Assembly (NCBI GenBank): GCA_035513175.1
Contig: DATKCN010000058.1
Span: forward strand, 1-9,658
Source of the DNA: DATKCN01 sp035513175
GTDB taxonomy: Bacteria; Chloroflexota; Chloroflexia; Thermomicrobiales; CFX8
Reading direction: 5' to 3'
DNA: 9,658 nucleotides
Below are positions 7,602 to 9,658 of this stretch, piece by piece. The notes under the pieces are model-generated. The model had not been told where the DNA came from. It did no database searches and was given only the letters and a program-made list of their open reading frames with translations. A program made the translations under genes and the position numbers. The stretch's first letter is position 1. Every line of letters starts with the position of its first letter.

Positions 7602-8233
7602 TCATCCCGGAGGAGATGCACTTCAAACCCTTCGCCGTCATCGTGGCCTGCTATTCAGGCCGCGATCTGCAGCAGGGCGAGCGGGTCGTCACGCCGTTGA
7701 AGGATCTCGGGACGGTGGTCGCCCCGCATGCCGGACCGATGCCGTTTCCGGCGCTCAACAGTGCATTCGATGCGGTCCTGCCGCCGGGATTGCATCACTA
7801 CTGGAAGTCCGACTACGTTCCAACGTTGACCGATGAGGCAATCGGCGTGCACGCGACACACGGCCCGCAACTGCCATCGATCCAGTCGACGATGCATCTG
7901 TGTCCTCAGACTGGCGCGATCCAGCGGGTCGGCCAGCGCGACACCGCCTACGGGCGCCGCGATGTTGAGTTCGTGCACGTCATCCCGGCGTCTGACGCTG
8001 ATCTGGCCAGGATGGCGGGGAACATCGCGTGGATGCATGCCTACTACGACGCGCTGCGATCATTGTCGGATTCGGGATCGGGCGGCTACATCAACTTCAT
8101 GACCGACGATGACGGGCAGGAGCGGATCAAGGCCACCTACGGCGGCGACTACGACCGGCTGGCGCAGGTCAAGACGCAATATGACCCCGGAAATGTGTTC
8201 CGCGTCAACCAGAACATCCGGCCGGGCCGATAG
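7602..8233 (+). pseudogene. FAD-linked oxidoreductase with BBE domain, C-terminal fragment (5' end deleted)
   Basis: About 210 residues are readable from FIPEEMHFKPFAVIVACYSG to a TAG at 8231-8233. The middle part, with APHAGPMPF, DAVLPPGLHHYWKS and HGPQLPSIQSTMHL, matches the substrate domain of berberine-bridge/6-hydroxynicotine-oxidase-like flavoproteins. The end, YGGDYDRLAQVKTQYDPGNV followed by FRVNQNI, is the diagnostic BBE motif. The normal enzyme is about 450-470 residues, with an N-terminal PCMH-type FAD-binding domain carrying the FAD-attachment residues; all of that is missing. The frame is open leftward to 7457, but that stretch is antisense to the acyl-CoA dehydrogenase remnant and is not homologous coding. 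An in-frame ATG at 7616 follows GGAGGAG with no spacer and is not a credible start. The enzyme's substrate cannot be told. Confidence 0.88.
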
Positions 8234-8245
8234 CGCGGTAGCCCT

Positions 8246-8265
8246 GCGCCCCGAAACACGGGCGC
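8246..8265. terminator. Weak hairpin between the FAD oxidoreductase and DUF1989 remnants
   Basis: GCGCCC (8246-8251) pairs with GGGCGC (8260-8265) around an eight-base loop, 12 bases after the plus-strand stop and in the gap between convergent reading frames. The stem is short and there is no T-tract. Confidence 0.35.
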
Positions 8266-8291
8266 TCGAATCTGCCCCATGCTCGCGTTGC

Positions 8292-8465
8292 CTATCCCTT
8301 GAACGCCAGGCAGTGATTGCCGCGGTAGGAGGGCGGCTGTGGCGACTGCCAACCCTCCAGCAGGTCGGGCGCGGGCTGGTAGACCTCGACGCCGAGCGGG
8401 CGGCAGGTGGCGAGGGGGTCGGCGGCGCGCGGCAGCCACGGAGAGAAGAGACGCCGCGCACTTCC
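8292..8465 (-). pseudogene. DUF1989 (urea-carboxylase-associated-like) C-terminal fragment
   Basis: On the minus strand, ending at the TAG at 8292, the frame reads AADPLATCRPLGVEVYQP, then APDLLEGWQSPQPPSYRGN and HCLAFKG. This aligns without gaps to the last 46 residues of the DUF1989 protein at 9180-9658, including the conserved Cys in TCRPLGVEV. To the right, homology stops at 8428; 8429-8465 is unrelated sequence up to the toxin stop. Only about a fifth of a normal ~200-220-residue protein is left. The frame happens to be the same as that of the toxin, so 57 sense codons lie between the toxin TAG and this stop. The fragment has no start or ribosome binding site of its own and is best seen as the stub of a second tandem DUF1989 gene. 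Confidence 0.8.
8301..8428. repeat. Direct repeat, left copy (DUF1989 3' end)
   Basis: This stretch aligns gap-free with 9189-9316 at an offset of 888 bases. By hand count there are about 20 mismatches, all within the first 73 bases. The remaining 55 bases (8374-8428 and 9262-9316) are identical. The toxin-antitoxin module lies between the copies. Confidence 0.9.
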
Positions 8466-8789
8466 CTATACGTTCATGCCGGCGCGCCTGAGCGCCTTGT
8501 AGCGTCTTTCGGCCTTGTCGTAAATGTTTTCATGGGGGCCAATGATGAAGATGACACAGACACGATCATCCTCGAGGATGGTGTAGACCGCGCGATAGAC
8601 GCCACTGCCCTTGAGGCTGAACTCAAGTGACCGCGCGCCCTTCAAATTGCCGCTAAGAGTGTGTCCCGCGACGGGATTCTCCTCCAGCTGCAACAGGGCG
8701 CGCATTGCCTGATCTCTCCGAGATTTCAGGCGCTCGAGGTCCTTCTCCGCACTCCGCGTGAGCTCAATCTCGTAGCGGTCAGCCGGCAT
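8466..8789 (-). CDS. Type II toxin, RelE/ParE superfamily
   Basis: This encodes 107 residues. The ATG at 8789-8787 overlaps the end of the antitoxin gene by 11 bases, the usual sign of translational coupling; no strong ribosome binding site precedes it. The frame is open further upstream, but that part is antitoxin sequence in another frame. The protein has the RelE/ParE pattern: an N-terminal strand and helix (YEIELTRSAEKDLERLK), helix RRDQAMRALLQLEENP, then the strands GARSLEFSLKGSGVYRAVYT, DRVCVIFIIGPHE and a C-terminal YDKAERRYKALR. The segment pattern R-S-L-E-F ... YRAVYTI ... IF-I-I-GPHE is typical of RelE-like mRNA interferases, although ParE-type gyrase poisons share the fold, so the target is not certain. 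It is co-transcribed after the antitoxin from the promoter at 9125-9153. A DUF1989 gene stub follows 37 bases downstream. Confidence 0.85.
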   Translation of the reverse strand: MPADRYEIELTRSAEKDLERLKSRRDQAMRALLQLEENPVAGHTLSGNLKGARSLEFSLKGSGVYRAVYTILEDDRVCVIFIIGPHENIYDKAERRYKALRRAGMNV

Positions 8790-9036
8790 CCAGGTCGATG
8801 TCGTGTTCGCGGGCAAAGTCACGCAGACCGCGGGTGCGGCCAGCCCGGTACTCCTGCTCAGCATGCCGAGCCAGCGCGTCGAAGGGATTCTCAGCCTTCG
8901 AGTAACGAACAACCTTCCCGTTCGGCTCGCATTCGACGAACATCGTATCGCCCGGCTCGATGCCCAACGCCTTGCGTATCTGCACGGGCAACGTCAATCG
9001 ACCCTTGTTGTCAACCTTAATCGTCTCAACAGCCAT
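8779..9036 (-). CDS. AbrB/MazE-type antitoxin (SpoVT-AbrB domain)
   Basis: This encodes 85 residues with an ATG at 9036. A GGAGGGG stretch (9050-9056) lies 13 bases upstream, a little farther than ideal. Residues 3-48 form a swapped-hairpin AbrB domain: VETIKVDNKGRLTLPVQIRK, then ALGIEPGDTMFVE, where the family signature is a strand, GR-x-TLP-x-x-IR-x-x-LGI, then GD. This half binds DNA. Residues about 50-85 (NPFDALARHAEQEYRAGRTR and onward) should wrap the toxin. Such antitoxins neutralise their toxin and, with it, repress their own operon; the repeats at 9072-9146 fit that. The gene starts about 80 bases after the predicted transcription start and overlaps the toxin gene. Confidence 0.88.
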   Translation of the reverse strand: MAVETIKVDNKGRLTLPVQIRKALGIEPGDTMFVECEPNGKVVRYSKAENPFDALARHAEQEYRAGRTRGLRDFAREHDIDLDAG

Positions 9037-9071
9037 CGGCTACGTACCGCCCCTCCAGGGTCCGTGTCTCT

Positions 9072-9146
9072 TAGTTAGCACCATGCTCGATCAGAACAGC
9101 AGGTAGGAGTTTCCTACTATCTGGATTCTAGTTAGTTCCCATGCTC
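9072..9146 (-). promoter_or_regulatory. Probable TA operator: two direct repeats flanking a palindrome
   Basis: On the minus strand GAGCATGGGAACTAACTA (9129-9146) and GAGCATGGTGCTAACTA (9072-9088) are near-copies: GAGCATGG, two or three bases, then CTAACTA. Between them lies an inverted repeat, GTAGGA-AAC-TCCTAC on the minus strand (9103-9117). The first direct repeat overlaps the -10/-35 spacer and the palindrome covers the predicted start of transcription, so a protein bound here would block the promoter. Binding by the antitoxin or antitoxin-toxin complex is inference. Confidence 0.6.
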
Positions 9147-9153
9147 TTGTCAA
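9125..9153 (-). promoter_or_regulatory. Sigma-70 promoter of the toxin-antitoxin operon
   Basis: The minus strand carries TTGACA (9153-9148, perfect -35), a 17-base spacer and TAGAAT (9130-9125, five of six -10 matches). Transcription would start near 9118, about 80 bases before the antitoxin ATG. It begins only 27 bases after the stop of the upstream DUF1989 gene. This is the best promoter in the window. Confidence 0.8.
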
Positions 9154-9179
9154 ACCCCATGATGCGCATGCGGCGACCC

Positions 9180-9658
9180 CTACTCCGTGAACGCCAGCCC
9201 GTGGTTGCCACGATAGGCGGGTGGTTCCGGCGACTGCCAGCCTGCCAGCAGCGCGACGTCCGGCTGGTAGACCTCGACGCCGAGCGGGCGGCAGGTGGCG
9301 AGGGGGTCGGCGGCGCCGGGACCCCAGAGGGGGATCGAGAGGTCGCCGCCGGGGCAGGTGGAGATGGCGCACAGCAGGTCGATCTCGGCCATGAACTCGA
9401 AGAAGTCGCCTTGCTGCGCCGGGCTGGGCTTCATGAAGTAACGGTCGCTATCTTTCGTCAGCCCGGTGACCTGGAAGATGTTGAGCACGTCGTGCACGTC
9501 GAACTCGGTCAGGCCCCAGGGCAGCACGGCGCGCGTCAGGTTCGAGTGGCAGCAGACATCGACCTGCTCGCCGGTCAGCAGGGTCGTGACATAGGGATCG
9601 CAGCGCGTGCCGAGCAGGTCGTGGCAGCGGCCGCCGTCCTCGTCGACCCTGTAGTCGA
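9180..9658 (-). CDS. DUF1989 protein (urea-carboxylase-associated-like), 5' end beyond window
   Basis: The frame is open from the right edge to the TAG at 9180, giving 158 codons of the expected ~200-220; the start lies outside. The edge sequence begins DYRVDEDGGRCHDLLGTRCD, followed by CCHSNLTRAVLPWGLTEFDV, HDVLNIFQVTGL, FFEFMAEIDLLCAIST, CPGGD and ATCRPLGVEVY, all in the order known for DUF1989. The conserved Cys, His and Asp residues are those thought to bind metal. Some DUF1989 proteins next to urea or guanidine carboxylases form carboxyguanidine deiminase, but many stand-alone members have no known reaction; no carboxylase is visible here. A GTG at 9527 is internal, because homology continues well upstream. 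The 3' 137 bases are repeated at 8292-8428. Confidence 0.88.
   Translation of the reverse strand, partial: DYRVDEDGGRCHDLLGTRCDPYVTTLLTGEQVDVCCHSNLTRAVLPWGLTEFDVHDVLNIFQVTGLTKDSDRYFMKPSPAQQGDFFEFMAEIDLLCAISTCPGGDLSIPLWGPGAADPLATCRPLGVEVYQPDVALLAGWQSPEPPAYRGNHGLAFTE
9189..9316. repeat. Direct repeat, right copy (DUF1989 3' end)
   Basis: This is the partner of 8301-8428. The perfect 55-base block is 9262-9316. The gene-5' side of the block ends abruptly: beyond 9316 this copy continues as normal DUF1989 sequence while the left copy does not. Confidence 0.9.

Noticed and set aside
8790..8912. Longer start for the toxin (148 codons)
   Set aside because: The extra 41 residues are the antitoxin gene read in another frame. 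The ATG overlapping the antitoxin stop gives the normal toxin length.
9091..9372. Arg/Pro-rich minus-strand frame over the DUF1989 end
   Set aside because: It is the out-of-frame shadow of the DUF1989 gene; a similar shadow appears at 8149-8439 because the two ends are duplicates.

Overview
The window is GC-rich with tightly spaced genes. The mix of genes suggests a free-living soil- or hot-habitat-type Chloroflexota bacterium (Thermomicrobia-like), with Actinomycetota as the alternative. It holds a very large cyclase/ATPase/TPR regulator, a TPR-LuxR regulator, a DUF4242 protein, acyl-CoA metabolism genes and DUF1989 proteins. This taxonomic guess rests on gene content only.

Left part (1-3692): the first 59 bases carry the 5' end of a minus-strand gene running off the window, possibly a Rossmann-type flavoprotein. 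Upstream of it on the same strand is a 1149-residue regulator joining a class III nucleotide cyclase domain, a STAND-type ATPase and a long TPR tail. A 352-base gap separates it from the next gene, which is read on the other strand.

Middle (4045-6639): a decayed enoyl-CoA hydratase gene changes frame twice and is cut short. It runs directly into a 3' scrap of an NDP-forming acyl-CoA synthetase, so an old acyl-CoA operon has collapsed here. Next comes an intact 569-residue TPR regulator with a C-terminal LuxR helix-turn-helix.

Right-middle (6893-8233): a small intact DUF4242 gene is followed by a strong 15-bp hairpin. Then come two truncated genes pointing away from each other: the C-terminal third of an acyl-CoA dehydrogenase (minus) and the C-terminal half of a BBE-type FAD oxidoreductase (plus). 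Both are cut at the same point near 7601, as one deletion across a divergent gene pair would leave them.

Right end (8292-9658, all minus strand): a DUF1989 gene enters from the right edge and ends at 9180. A two-gene toxin-antitoxin module follows (AbrB/MazE-type antitoxin, RelE/ParE-type toxin) with its own near-consensus promoter and a repeat-rich probable operator. Directly after the toxin stop lies a second, truncated DUF1989 3' end. The two DUF1989 tails align without gaps at an offset of 888 bp and share a 55-bp perfect block, so the TA module sits between two copies of the same gene end.

Overall, intact regulators and a TA module are interspersed with broken metabolic genes. This looks like an accessory region shaped by deletion and recombination, although a faulty metagenomic assembly could mimic part of it. 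No RNA gene, CRISPR array, transposase or integrase was seen.
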